From Rhodocyclaceae bacterium (GTDB lineage: Bacteria; Pseudomonadota; Gammaproteobacteria; Burkholderiales; Rhodocyclaceae): DNA of 52,676 bases. Positions 43,714 through 51,602 of the stretch are shown here, one piece after another. The stretch lies in assembly GCA_019455325.1 (NCBI GenBank), contig JACFMQ010000018.1, forward strand, positions 1 through 52,676, written 5' to 3'. The notes beneath the pieces were generated by a model. That model ran no database searches, had not been told where the DNA came from, and saw nothing but the letters and a program-made list of their open reading frames with translations. The first letter of the stretch is position 1. Every line of letters begins with the position of its first letter. The position numbers and the translations under genes are program-made.

Positions 43714-45057
43714 TCAGCGCAGGTTGACCAGGGTCTGCATGACCTGGTCCTGCGTCTTGATCGTCTGCGCGTTGGCCTGGTAGTTGCGTTGCTGCGTGAT
43801 CATGCGCACCAGTTCGGAGGTGAGGTCGACGTTCGATTCCTCGACCGCGTTCGACTGCACCGAGCCGAGCAGGCCGCTGCCCGGCGCCCCGGTCACCGGC
43901 TGGCCCGAGGCCGAAGTCTCGATCCACTGGTTGCCGCCGATGTTCTGCAGCCCGTTCGGGTTCTGGAAGTTGCACAGCACCAGTTGGCCGATGTTGCGCG
44001 ACTGGCCGTTGCTGTAGCGGCCCTGGATGATACCGTCGCCGCCGACGCTGAGGCCGGCGAGCACGCCCGAGTTGTAGCCGTCCTGGGTCTTGCGATCCTC
44101 GGAGTAGGCGGCGCCGTACTGCGTGGTGCCGGCGAGGCTGAAGTTGAATTCGAGCGGCGTCGTCGCGCCCCAGTCGACGCGGCCGAGGTTGGTGGCGACG
44201 TTGGCCAGATCGACGCTCATGGCGACTTCCGGCACCGTGCCGTTGGGGGCGACCGCGGTTCCGTTCACCGAAGCCAGTGCGCCGTTACTGTCGAAGGTAA
44301 CGGTGATCGGCGTGTCCAGGCTCGGCACGTCGCCGGCGCCGTCGCTCAGCGTCCCGTCGACGTTGCCGTAGATTTCCCACTCGCCGGTGTTCGCCGTCTT
44401 CACGAAATAGAAGCTCATCGTGTGCGGATTGCCGAGCGAGTCGTAGATCGTCAGCGCCGTCGAGTGGTTATACATGTTCGGGTCGATGTTCGGGATGGCG
44501 CCGGTCGGCGCCGTCCAGGTCTTCGCCTCGACGCGCGAATCGACGTTCACGCTCATGCGCACGCCGGCGTAGTCGCCGCCGATGCTCGCTCCGGTGGCAA
44601 CCGGCGCGAGCTTGAGCAGGTCGGGAGTGATCTGCAGGTCGGTCGGCGTCTGCACCCGGATCGTGCCGTCCTGCGAAGCCGGGTAGCCGGTCAGGCGCAG
44701 GCCGCCGTCGTTGATGAAGTAGCCGTCCTTGTCGAGGTGGAATTGACCGTTGCGCGTGTAGCTGATCGCCCCGCGGTCGCTCATGCGGAAGAAGCCGTTG
44801 CCGGTGATGGCGATGTCGAGCGGATTGTTGGTCGTCGTGATGTTGCCCTGCGTGAACTGCTGGGCGACCGTCGCCAGCATCGTGCCGATGCCGATCTGGA
44901 GCGCCGAGCCGCCGGTCATCGAGGCCGCGTACATGTCGGCGAAGTGCGATTCGGACGCCTTGAAGCCGATGGTGCTGGAGTTGGCGATGTTGTTGCCGAT
45001 CACGTCGAGCGCGCGGGACGAGGAATTGAGTCCGCTCAAACCTTGTTGAAATGACAT
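43714..45057 (-). CDS. flgE: Flagellar hook protein FlgE
   Basis: A 447-residue hook subunit. N-terminal SFQQGLSGLNSSSRALDVIGNNIANSSTIGFKASE and C-terminal ESNVDLTSELVRMITQQRNYQANAQTIKTQDQVMQ are the polymerisation helices; D1 and D2 domains fill the middle. It polymerises outside the cell under the FlgD cap until FliK sets the length. It lies 33 bases after flgD. Confidence 0.95.
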   Translation of the reverse strand: MSFQQGLSGLNSSSRALDVIGNNIANSSTIGFKASESHFADMYAASMTGGSALQIGIGTMLATVAQQFTQGNITTTNNPLDIAITGNGFFRMSDRGAISYTRNGQFHLDKDGYFINDGGLRLTGYPASQDGTIRVQTPTDLQITPDLLKLAPVATGASIGGDYAGVRMSVNVDSRVEAKTWTAPTGAIPNIDPNMYNHSTALTIYDSLGNPHTMSFYFVKTANTGEWEIYGNVDGTLSDGAGDVPSLDTPITVTFDSNGALASVNGTAVAPNGTVPEVAMSVDLANVATNLGRVDWGATTPLEFNFSLAGTTQYGAAYSEDRKTQDGYNSGVLAGLSVGGDGIIQGRYSNGQSRNIGQLVLCNFQNPNGLQNIGGNQWIETSASGQPVTGAPGSGLLGSVQSNAVEESNVDLTSELVRMITQQRNYQANAQTIKTQDQVMQTLVNLR

Positions 45058-45090
45058 GTTTCGTCGCTCCTGGTCGAAATTCCTGAATGC

Positions 45091-45801
45091 TTAGAGAATC
45101 TGCTTCACGTCGGAGAAGGGCACCTGGCCGAAGAGGCCGAGGTCGAGCGTGAAGCCGCTCGTCCCGCGAACGACAGCATTAACCGTGCCAGCCTGCAGGG
45201 TCGAGGCCTTGACCTGGTCGCCGCCGGCGCTGGTGGCAGCGACGCTGAAGGTGTAGAGGCCGTCCGGCGCCTTCGGCGCGGTTTCGTTGCCCTCCTCGTC
45301 GACCACCGGGTCGCCGTCGATGGTGCCGTCCCAGACGAAGGCGAAGGAGCCGCCCTTGTGCTCGCCCAGATCCTTGGAATAGACCGTCTTGCCGCTCGAA
45401 TCCTTGATCGTCACCGTGATGCTGCCGGCCGAGGCCTCGAGGTCGATGCCGCCGACGCCGACGCCCTCGACCACGGCCATGTTGTTGCCGGGCACGAGCA
45501 CGCCCTTGCCGATCATGGCGGCGGCCTGCATGGTCTGCGCCGAGTCGTACATGCTGAATATCTCGGAGAGCGTCGAATTGAGCTTCTCCAGGCCGGTGAC
45601 CGTGCTGATCTGCGACATCTGCGAGGTGAGCTGCGCGTTGTCGGTCGGATTGAGCGGGTCCTGGTTCTGCAACTGCGCGACCAGGAGCGTCAGGAAGCGG
45701 TTCTGGATTTCCTCCGCGCCTTCCTTGCTGCTCGTCGTACTCTTGCCGCCGATGGTGCTGTAGATGTCGGCGGCGCTGCTGGTGGAACTTACTGTACTCA
45801 T
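45091..45801 (-). CDS. flgD: Hook cap protein FlgD
   Basis: A 236-residue hook-cap scaffold. The N-terminal FLTLLVAQLQNQDPLNPTDNAQLTSQMSQISTVTGLEKLN is the export and oligomerisation region; the C-terminal part has the FlgD Ig-like and tudor-like domains (KGGSFAFVWDGTIDGDP, APDGLYTFSVAATSAGG). It sits between flgC and flgE in standard order. Confidence 0.94.
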   Translation of the reverse strand: MSTVSSTSSAADIYSTIGGKSTTSSKEGAEEIQNRFLTLLVAQLQNQDPLNPTDNAQLTSQMSQISTVTGLEKLNSTLSEIFSMYDSAQTMQAAAMIGKGVLVPGNNMAVVEGVGVGGIDLEASAGSITVTIKDSSGKTVYSKDLGEHKGGSFAFVWDGTIDGDPVVDEEGNETAPKAPDGLYTFSVAATSAGGDQVKASTLQAGTVNAVVRGTSGFTLDLGLFGQVPFSDVKQIL

Positions 45802-45817
45802 TGTTCAGGCTCCTTCG

Positions 45818-46222
45818 TTACTGACCGATCTGCAGGGTGCGCAGCAGCAGGGTCTTGGCGGTGTTCATCACGTCGGCGTTGGTCTGGTAGGAACGCGACG
45901 ACGAGATCATGTTGGTCATTTCCTCGACCACGTTCACGTTCGGCATGGTCACGTAGCCTTGCTCGTTGGCGGCCGGGTTGCGCGGGTCGTAGACCATCCG
46001 CCCCGGCGAGGCGTCCTCGACGACCTGGCGGACGCGCACGCCCTGGGCGCCGCCGCTGCCGATCGGCGTCGCCTGGAAGACGACCTGCTTCGCCTTGTAC
46101 GGCAGGCCGTCGGCGCCGACCACGCTGTCGGCGTTGGCCATGTTCGAGGCAACGGCGTTGAGCCGCGCCGACTGCGCGGTCATGGCGCTGCCGGCGATGT
46201 GGAAGACGTTGAACACGCTCAT
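45818..46222 (-). CDS. flgC: Proximal rod protein FlgC
   Basis: A 134-residue rod protein from the ATG at 46222; a GTG two codons upstream overlaps flgB and is less likely. The family ends are SVFNVFHIAGSAMTAQSARLNAVASNMANADS and PNVNVVEEMTNMISSSRSYQTNADVMNTAKTLLLRTLQ. The ATG is two bases from the flgB stop. Confidence 0.94.
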   Translation of the reverse strand: MSVFNVFHIAGSAMTAQSARLNAVASNMANADSVVGADGLPYKAKQVVFQATPIGSGGAQGVRVRQVVEDASPGRMVYDPRNPAANEQGYVTMPNVNVVEEMTNMISSSRSYQTNADVMNTAKTLLLRTLQIGQ

Positions 46223-46224
46223 GA

Positions 46225-46626
46225 TCACTGACCCTGGATGGCGGTCATCAGCCCCTTCAGGCGGCTGTTGACGAAACTGACGCTGGCCTCGTAGAAGATC
46301 GCGTTCTCGGCGAACTGCGAACGCTCGACGTCCATGTCCACCGTGTTGCCGTCAGCCGACGGCTGGATGTTCTGCCGATAGAGCAGCGGCGCCGGACCGC
46401 CCTCGCCGCTGCCGGGAATGTGGCGCGCCGAGGTGAGCGACAGCTCGATGCCGCTGTCGCGTCCGGCCATGGCGTTCTTGAGCGCGGCGGAGAAGTCGAT
46501 GTCGCGGGCCTTGAAATTCGGCGTGTCGGCGTTGGCGATGTTGCCCGCCAGCACCTGTTGCCGATGGGCACGCAGGCTGAGCGCCTGGTGATGGAAGGCA
46601 AGGTGGTTGTCGAGTTTGCTGGCCAT
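46225..46626 (-). CDS. flgB: Proximal rod protein FlgB
   Basis: A 133-residue rod protein, the first gene of flgBCDEFGHIJKL. The N-terminal helix (LDNHLAFHHQALSLRAHRQQVLAGNIANADTPNFKARD) and C-terminal ENAIFYEASVSFVNSRLKGLMTAIQGQ are typical. The ATG at 46626 is chosen because GGAG lies upstream and because a farther in-frame start at 46677 would precede the transcription start predicted from the sigma-54 promoter. Confidence 0.95.
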   Translation of the reverse strand: MASKLDNHLAFHHQALSLRAHRQQVLAGNIANADTPNFKARDIDFSAALKNAMAGRDSGIELSLTSARHIPGSGEGGPAPLLYRQNIQPSADGNTVDMDVERSQFAENAIFYEASVSFVNSRLKGLMTAIQGQ

Positions 46627-46660
46627 GCGACGGACTCCGGGAATGGGCTGGCTGCGTATC

Positions 46661-46676
46661 AGCGAAAAGCGTGCCA
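46661..46676 (-). promoter_or_regulatory. Sigma-54 promoter of the flgB operon
   Basis: On the minus strand TGGCACGCTTTTCGCT has a perfect -24 half and GG-N10-GC spacing; the -12 half is TCGCT instead of TTGCT. The predicted start is about 46651, 25 bases before the flgB ATG at 46626. Confidence 0.85.
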
Positions 46677-46790
46677 CCCCCGGAAAGGCGCGAATCCGGC
46701 AAAGCCCCGGTCCGCCGGCGCCGATCGACCGGCAAGAATTGCCGAAGGCGGCCGGTTCCGCCGCGGCGGCGCATCGGGCAGAATACGGCC

Positions 46791-47504
46791 ATGAACGGAT
46801 TACGGACGACTCCTGCCCGCGCAGCCGCGCTGCGCTGCCTGCCCCTCCTCCTTGCCCTGCTCCTGCCGGCGGCGCCGGCCGCGGCGCGGGACCAGTTGTA
46901 CGCCACCGTCGAACAGTACCTGCGCACGCAGACGCGCGGCCTGCCGGGCGAAGTCAACGTCAGCGTCGGCCAGCTCGACCCGCGGCTGCAACTGGCGCCC
47001 TGCTCCGCCTACGAGCCCTTCCAGCCGCCGGGCACGCAGCTCTGGGGCCGGGTGACGATCGGCGTCCGCTGCCTCGGCCCGGCCAACTGGACGATCTACC
47101 TGCCGGTGCAGGTCCAGGTCATCGGCAGCTACGTGGTCACCGCGCGCGCGCTCAATCCCGGCCAGCCGCTCGCCAGCGAGGATTTCGCCCTGCTGCGCGG
47201 CGATCTGACGGCCATGCCCACCGGCATCCTGACGGAGCGCGAACAGGGCGTCGGCAAGACGCTGCGCAACGCGCTCGCCGGCGGCCAGCCGGTGCGCAGC
47301 GACATGCTGGTCGCCCCCTTCGTCGTCCTCCAGGGGCAGGACGTCCGCCTGGTGACGCAGGGCCGCGGCTTCTCGGCGAGCAACGACGGCAAGGCGCTCA
47401 ACAACGCCGCCGAAGGCCAGGTGGCCCGCGCCCGCACGGCGAGCGGGCAGACGGTCAGCGGCATCGCGCGGCCCGGCGGCATCATCGAAGTGACGGCGCC
47501 CTGA
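46791..47504 (+). CDS. flgA: P-ring assembly chaperone FlgA
   Basis: A 237-residue periplasmic chaperone for FlgI, with a Sec signal peptide (about residues 1-32, CLPLLLALLLPAAPAAA). The mature protein has the SAF-like and C-terminal FlgA domains (LNPGQPLASEDFALLRGDL; TEREQGVGKTLRNALAGGQPV; SASGQTVSGI-like end). It is divergent from flgB, and the gap holds the flgB sigma-54 site; no clear promoter for flgA itself is seen. It is followed by flgM under a separate sigma-28 promoter. Confidence 0.93.
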   Translation: MNGLRTTPARAAALRCLPLLLALLLPAAPAAARDQLYATVEQYLRTQTRGLPGEVNVSVGQLDPRLQLAPCSAYEPFQPPGTQLWGRVTIGVRCLGPANWTIYLPVQVQVIGSYVVTARALNPGQPLASEDFALLRGDLTAMPTGILTEREQGVGKTLRNALAGGQPVRSDMLVAPFVVLQGQDVRLVTQGRGFSASNDGKALNNAAEGQVARARTASGQTVSGIARPGGIIEVTAP

Positions 47505-47557
47505 GGACGATGCGCACCTTTGGAACGGTTTTTGCAGAAAAAATCGCCTTTATTTGC

Positions 47558-47584
47558 TAAAGTTCCCGCCAGCGGCGCCGTTAC
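47558..47584 (+). promoter_or_regulatory. Sigma-28 (FliA) promoter of flgM
   Basis: TAAAGTTC, 11 bases, GCCGTTAC matches sigma-28 consensus at good spacing. It is 31 bases before the GTG start of flgM. FliA-driven expression of its own anti-sigma factor is the standard feedback loop. Confidence 0.87.
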
Positions 47585-47614
47585 CGTCCCTGAGGACCAG
47601 ACAAGGAATACATC

Positions 47615-47908
47615 GTGAAGATCGACAACAGTCATCTGAAATCGCTCGCTCCCGGCAGCGTCGCCACCAGCCGCCCGAAGACGGACGCCGCTGGAACGCG
47701 CGGCGCCCCGACCGCGGCCGAGGTTCAGATCAGCTCCGCCTCGACGCAACTGACCAAGGCCGGCGAAGGGGCGCCGGTGGACAAGGCGCGCATCGCGGAA
47801 ATCAAGCAGGCGATCGCCGAAGGGCGCTTCAAGATCAACGCGGACGCGATCGCCGACGGCCTGATCGACACCGCGCGCAGCCTCGTCCAGTCTCAGCGCC
47901 GGGCCTGA
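47615..47908 (+). CDS. flgM: Anti-sigma-28 factor FlgM
   Basis: A 97-residue protein starting at a GTG with AAGGAA seven bases upstream. FlgM holds FliA inactive until it is exported through the finished hook. The C-terminal sigma-binding segment is clear: VDKARIAEIKQAIAEGRFKINADAIADGLIDTA. The N-terminal half is disordered. It precedes flgN by ten bases. Confidence 0.92.
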   Translation: MKIDNSHLKSLAPGSVATSRPKTDAAGTRGAPTAAEVQISSASTQLTKAGEGAPVDKARIAEIKQAIAEGRFKINADAIADGLIDTARSLVQSQRRA

Positions 47909-47918
47909 AGCGAGCCGC

Positions 47919-48383
47919 ATGTCCACGCTGGCCGACATTCTCGCGGCAGAGGCCGACGTGGTGTCGGCCTTTGTGCTTTTGCTCAGGGAAGAACAGGACG
48001 TGCTCAGAAACGGCAGCCCCGACGCGCTGCCGGGCATCGTCGAACGCAAGACGGCGGCGGCGCTGGAACTGTCGCCGCTCACCGCCGCGCGCAGCGCCGG
48101 CTTCGTCCGCGCCGGCGCAGCGGCCGGCAACGCGGGCATCGAAGCCTGGCTGGCCGGCCGGCCGGAGGACGACGCCCTGCGCCAGGGCTGGCAGCGGCTG
48201 CAGGCGCTGGCCGAGGAGGCCCGGGAACTCAATCGCGTGAACGGCCAGTTGATCCAGATGCGCATGCAGGCCAACGCCCACGCGCTGGAGGCGCTTCTCT
48301 CCGCCGCCAACCGGCAGGATCTCTACGGCGCCGACGGGCAGGCGGCGCCGGGGGTGACGCGGCGCATCATCGATTCGGCCTGA
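47919..48383 (+). CDS. flgN: Export chaperone FlgN
   Basis: A 154-residue helical chaperone for FlgK and FlgL. Features are the helical start LADILAAEADVVSAFVLLLREEQDVLRNGSPDALPGIVERK and the C-terminal conserved Asn-rich helix VNGQLIQMRMQANAHALEALLSAAN. It follows flgM directly and presumably shares its sigma-28 promoter. It ends 33 bases from the convergent motD stop, with no clear terminator. Confidence 0.9.
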   Translation: MSTLADILAAEADVVSAFVLLLREEQDVLRNGSPDALPGIVERKTAAALELSPLTAARSAGFVRAGAAAGNAGIEAWLAGRPEDDALRQGWQRLQALAEEARELNRVNGQLIQMRMQANAHALEALLSAANRQDLYGADGQAAPGVTRRIIDSA

Positions 48384-48416
48384 GCAGGCCGGATTTCTCC
48401 ACGCTACGCAGATCGC

Positions 48417-49208
48417 TCAGGGGCGGGTGATGTCCGTCGCCGCCCCGACCTCGGTCGGCAGCTCCGGCAGGGTCGAATCGATCTGGATCGAGACCCGCCG
48501 GTTGCGGGCCCGTCCCTCGATGCTGTCGTTGTCCTCGACCGGACGCGTCTCGCCGTAGCCGATCGCGGTCAGGCGCACGGGCGGCACGCCGGCGTCGGCG
48601 AAGATGCGCAGCACGGTGGTGGCGCGCACCGCGGAAAGCTCCCAGTTCGACGGAAACTGCGCCGTGCTGATCGGCACGTTGTCGGTGTGTCCCTCGATGG
48701 TCACGGGGAAATCCGCCGTGGCGATGACCTCGGCGACCGCGTGCAGGGCGAGCTTCGATTCACTGTTGAGCACGGCCTGGCCGACGGCGAAGAGCGCCGA
48801 GTCGGCGATCTCGATGGTCACGCCGCGGCTCGTCTCGAGCAGCCGCACCTTGCCGTCGCGCACCAGCGGCGCCAGCGCCTCCATGATTTCCTTGGCGATG
48901 TTGCGCATGCGCTCGCGCTGCCGCTGCCGCGCCTCGTCGGGCTGGCTCAGCTTCGGCGGCGAGACGATGCTCGGCGCCGCCATCTGCGCCGGCTGCGGGA
49001 TGATGAACTGGCTGTCGGTGTTGTCCAGCGTATTCCGGAACGCGCTCATCAGCGAGTTGGAAAGGATTTTGTACTTGCCTTCGTTGATCGACGACAGCGC
49101 GTACATGACGACGAAGAAGGCGAAGAGCAGCGTGATGAAGTCGGCGTAGGAGACGAGCCAGCGCTCGTGGTTCTCGTGCTCTTCGACGGGGCGCTTGCGC
49201 CGGCCCAT
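48417..49208 (-). CDS. motD: Stator protein MotD (MotB family)
   Basis: A 263-residue stator B subunit. The single transmembrane helix (about 18-40) contains WLVSYADFITLLFAFF with the proton-carrying aspartate D23. The periplasmic OmpA-like domain (about 120-250) binds peptidoglycan (IEGHTDNVPISTAQFPSNWELSAVRA; GYGETRPV). It pairs with MotC encoded just before it; in Pseudomonas the MotCD set is a second stator. Gap to motC is seven bases. Confidence 0.93.
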   Translation of the reverse strand: MGRRKRPVEEHENHERWLVSYADFITLLFAFFVVMYALSSINEGKYKILSNSLMSAFRNTLDNTDSQFIIPQPAQMAAPSIVSPPKLSQPDEARQRQRERMRNIAKEIMEALAPLVRDGKVRLLETSRGVTIEIADSALFAVGQAVLNSESKLALHAVAEVIATADFPVTIEGHTDNVPISTAQFPSNWELSAVRATTVLRIFADAGVPPVRLTAIGYGETRPVEDNDSIEGRARNRRVSIQIDSTLPELPTEVGAATDITRP

Positions 49209-49215
49209 GGTCGCC

Positions 49216-49956
49216 TCAGCGGAAGTAGCCGCGCAGACGGCTCTCGATGATGCGCGGATTGTCGCCGTTGGCGATGCCGATCAGGCCGTCGATCATCATC
49301 TCCCGGTAGGTGACGTGGCGCGCCACCTGCACCTTCAGCTTGTTCGCCATCGGCAGGAAGACGAGGTTGGCCAGGCCGACGCCGTAGATCGTGGCGACGA
49401 AGGCGACGGCGATGCCGGCGCCGAGCTTGGACGGGTCGGAGAGGTTCTCCATGACGTGGATCAGGCCCATCACGGCGCCGAGGATGCCGATCGTCGGCGA
49501 GTAGCCGCCCGCCGACTCCCAGATGCGCGCGCCCTGCCGCAGCTCTTCCTCGTAGGTGTTGATCTGCACTTCGAGGACTTCGCGCAGGCGCTCCGGCTCG
49601 GCGCCGTCGACCAGCAGTTGCAGCCCGGTCCTGGCGAAGTCGTCCTTCATCGTGGCGATGAAGCCTTCGAGCGCCAGCAGCCCCTCGCGCCGCGAGACGT
49701 GGCTCCAGTTCGTCACCTGCTGGATGAGCCGGGCGTAGTTGATGGTCGGCGGGAACCACACCCACCCGGCCATGCGCAGGCCGCGGCTGAAGGTGGCGAA
49801 GGGGCTCTGCAGCATGATCGCGCCGAGGGTGCCGCCGCCGACGATGAGGAGCGCCGTCGGCTGCAGCAGCGATCTGACGTGGCCGCCCTCGAGCACCTGG
49901 CCGCCGACGATGGCGATGATGCCGATGATGAGACCGACAAAGCTGAGCTTATCCAC
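49216..49956 (-). CDS. motC: Stator protein MotC (MotA family)
   Basis: A 246-residue stator A subunit with four membrane helices, the first at LSFVGLIIGIIAIVGGQVLEGG. The cytoplasmic loop holds charged residues (EEELRQGARIWESAGGYSPTIGILGAVMGLIHVMENL), and the end is the typical basic tail. It overlaps the fliA stop by eight bases. The usual cheYZAB block between fliA and motC in Pseudomonas is missing. Confidence 0.93.
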   Translation of the reverse strand: MDKLSFVGLIIGIIAIVGGQVLEGGHVRSLLQPTALLIVGGGTLGAIMLQSPFATFSRGLRMAGWVWFPPTINYARLIQQVTNWSHVSRREGLLALEGFIATMKDDFARTGLQLLVDGAEPERLREVLEVQINTYEEELRQGARIWESAGGYSPTIGILGAVMGLIHVMENLSDPSKLGAGIAVAFVATIYGVGLANLVFLPMANKLKVQVARHVTYREMMIDGLIGIANGDNPRIIESRLRGYFR

Positions 49957-50704
49957 GGCGCGGGCGTCCTTTCTTCTTGCCGGCAGCGGTCTCGCCGTCG
50001 CCGAACAGGCGGGCGCGCAGCCGGGCGACGGCCTGGCTGTGCAACTGACAGACGCGGGATTCGGTCACGCCCATGACTTCTCCGATTTCGCGCAGGTTGA
50101 GATCCTGTTCGTAGTAGAGGCCCATCATCAGCTTCTCGCGCTCCGGCAGCCCTTCGATCGCGGCCACCAGGCGGCGGCGCAGATCGACGTCCTCGAACAG
50201 GCGGGCCGGGTCGGCGTCGTCGTCGGTGAAATGGCGTTCGAGGAAATCCTCGTCGCCGTCGCCGGTGAGATCCTCGAAATACACCAGTTGGTGCCCGCGG
50301 GCATCCTGCAGCATCTTCTGATACTCGGCAAGCGGCATGCCGAGCGCATCGGCCAGCTCCTGCTCGGTCGGCGGCCGGCCGGCCGCCTGCTCCAGTTCGT
50401 GGATCGCCGCCTCGATGCGGCGCATCTCCCGGCGCAGGCTGCGCGGCAGCCAGTCGTTCTCGCGCAGGCCGTCGAGCATCGCCCCGCGCACGCGCTGCGT
50501 GGCGTAGGTTTCGAACTGCGCTCCGAAGCCGGCCTCGAAGCGGTCGATCGCCTCGAGCAGGCCGATCATGCCGTTCTGCACGAGATCGTCCACCTGCACG
50601 CTGGACGGCAGGCGACTCATCAGGTGAAAGGCGATGCGCTTGACGAGGGGCGCGAAGCGCTGCACCAGTTGCTCTTTCTCGAGCTGCCCTGCAGCGGTAT
50701 ACAT
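49949..50704 (-). CDS. fliA: Flagellar sigma factor FliA (sigma-28)
   Basis: A 251-residue sigma-70-family factor with regions 2, 3 and 4: APLVKRIAFHLMSRLPSSVQVDDLVQNGMIGLLEAIDRFE (region 2), ATQRVRGAMLDGLRENDWLPRSLRR (region 3) and LNLREIGEVMGVTESRVCQLHSQAVARLRARL (region 4). It recognises the four TAAAGTTT-N11-GCCGATAA-like promoters found upstream of fliC2, fliC3, flgK and flgM. FlgM, also encoded here, inhibits it. Confidence 0.95.
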   Translation of the reverse strand: MYTAAGQLEKEQLVQRFAPLVKRIAFHLMSRLPSSVQVDDLVQNGMIGLLEAIDRFEAGFGAQFETYATQRVRGAMLDGLRENDWLPRSLRREMRRIEAAIHELEQAAGRPPTEQELADALGMPLAEYQKMLQDARGHQLVYFEDLTGDGDEDFLERHFTDDDADPARLFEDVDLRRRLVAAIEGLPEREKLMMGLYYEQDLNLREIGEVMGVTESRVCQLHSQAVARLRARLFGDGETAAGKKKGRPRRG

Positions 50705-50714
50705 TGTTCGAGTT

Positions 50715-51602
50715 CTATCCGGCGTGGATGGCGACCGGGTCTATGCGTTGGCTGAAGTGTAGCAGTTGCTGGACGAATTGTTCGAGTCCGCCGGCCTCGT
50801 TCTCCGCCGGCGGCCAGTGCAGCATGTCGTCGGCGAGGGTGCGCAGCGCCGCGGCCGCGGCCGATTCGGGGTAGGCGGCGACGACCGGCTGGCCGAGCCG
50901 GGCGGCATGGCGCAGCGCGTCGTCGAGCGGCACGTGGCCGGCATAGTCGAGCAGCGCGACGCCGCGCTGGCGGGCGAGTTGGGCGAGGTTGGCGTGGATC
51001 GCCGCGGCGTCGGCGGCGTTCTTCACCTTGTTCACGAGAATGCGGAAGTGGCGGCGCTCGTAGCCCAGGCTGACCTTCTTGATCAGCGCGTAGGCATCGG
51101 TGATGGCGGCGCCGCTGGCGGCGGCGACGACCACCGTCTCGTGCGTGGCCAGCCCGAACGGCGAGAAGCCGAGCGGATGGTCGGTCGAGGCATTGACCAG
51201 GATCACGTCGGTCGGCTGCTCCATGGCGCCGAGGGCCTCGATCAGCACCTCCTGCTCGTAGCGGGCGAGCTTGCCGAGCTTCTTCACGGCGCGCGCGGCG
51301 GGCAGCACGCGGACGCCGGGCGTGACGTGGACCAGCACCTCGCCGAGGCGGCGGTCGCGGTTGATGACGTGATAGAGATCGTGCTTCGTCGCCGCGCCAA
51401 ACACCGAGGCGACGTTGCCGGCGGCGTTCTCGTCGAGGACGAGCACCTCCTTGCCCTCGCGCGCCATGGCGGCGGCGATGTTGGCGACGGCGGCGGTCTT
51501 GCCGACGCCTTCGCCGCCCGCCGCGAAGGTGATGACGCGCAGGCTCTCCTGGCTGAAGAGGCGGCGCAGACCGGCCGCCTGATCGCCGCGGCAGTCAGCC
51601 AC
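50715..51602 (-). CDS. flhG: MinD-like regulator FlhG (FleN), with altered ATPase motifs
   Basis: A 295-residue protein starting at a GTG that overlaps flhF by eight bases. The N-terminal DQAxxLR motif (GDQAAGLRRLF, 6-16), which activates the FlhF GTPase, is intact. The P-loop AAGGEGVGKTA (27-37) keeps the general GxxxxGKT form but the signature lysine of MinD/ParA (KGGxGKT) is replaced. The A' region reads LDENAAGN (56-63) instead of DxD, changing the presumed catalytic aspartate to asparagine at 59, and the switch II aspartate appears as N in ILVNASTD. FlhG sets flagellar number at the pole; here ATP hydrolysis may be slow or absent. Position flhF-flhG-fliA is standard. Confidence 0.88.
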   Translation of the reverse strand: MADCRGDQAAGLRRLFSQESLRVITFAAGGEGVGKTAAVANIAAAMAREGKEVLVLDENAAGNVASVFGAATKHDLYHVINRDRRLGEVLVHVTPGVRVLPAARAVKKLGKLARYEQEVLIEALGAMEQPTDVILVNASTDHPLGFSPFGLATHETVVVAAASGAAITDAYALIKKVSLGYERRHFRILVNKVKNAADAAAIHANLAQLARQRGVALLDYAGHVPLDDALRHAARLGQPVVAAYPESAAAAALRTLADDMLHWPPAENEAGGLEQFVQQLLHFSQRIDPVAIHAG

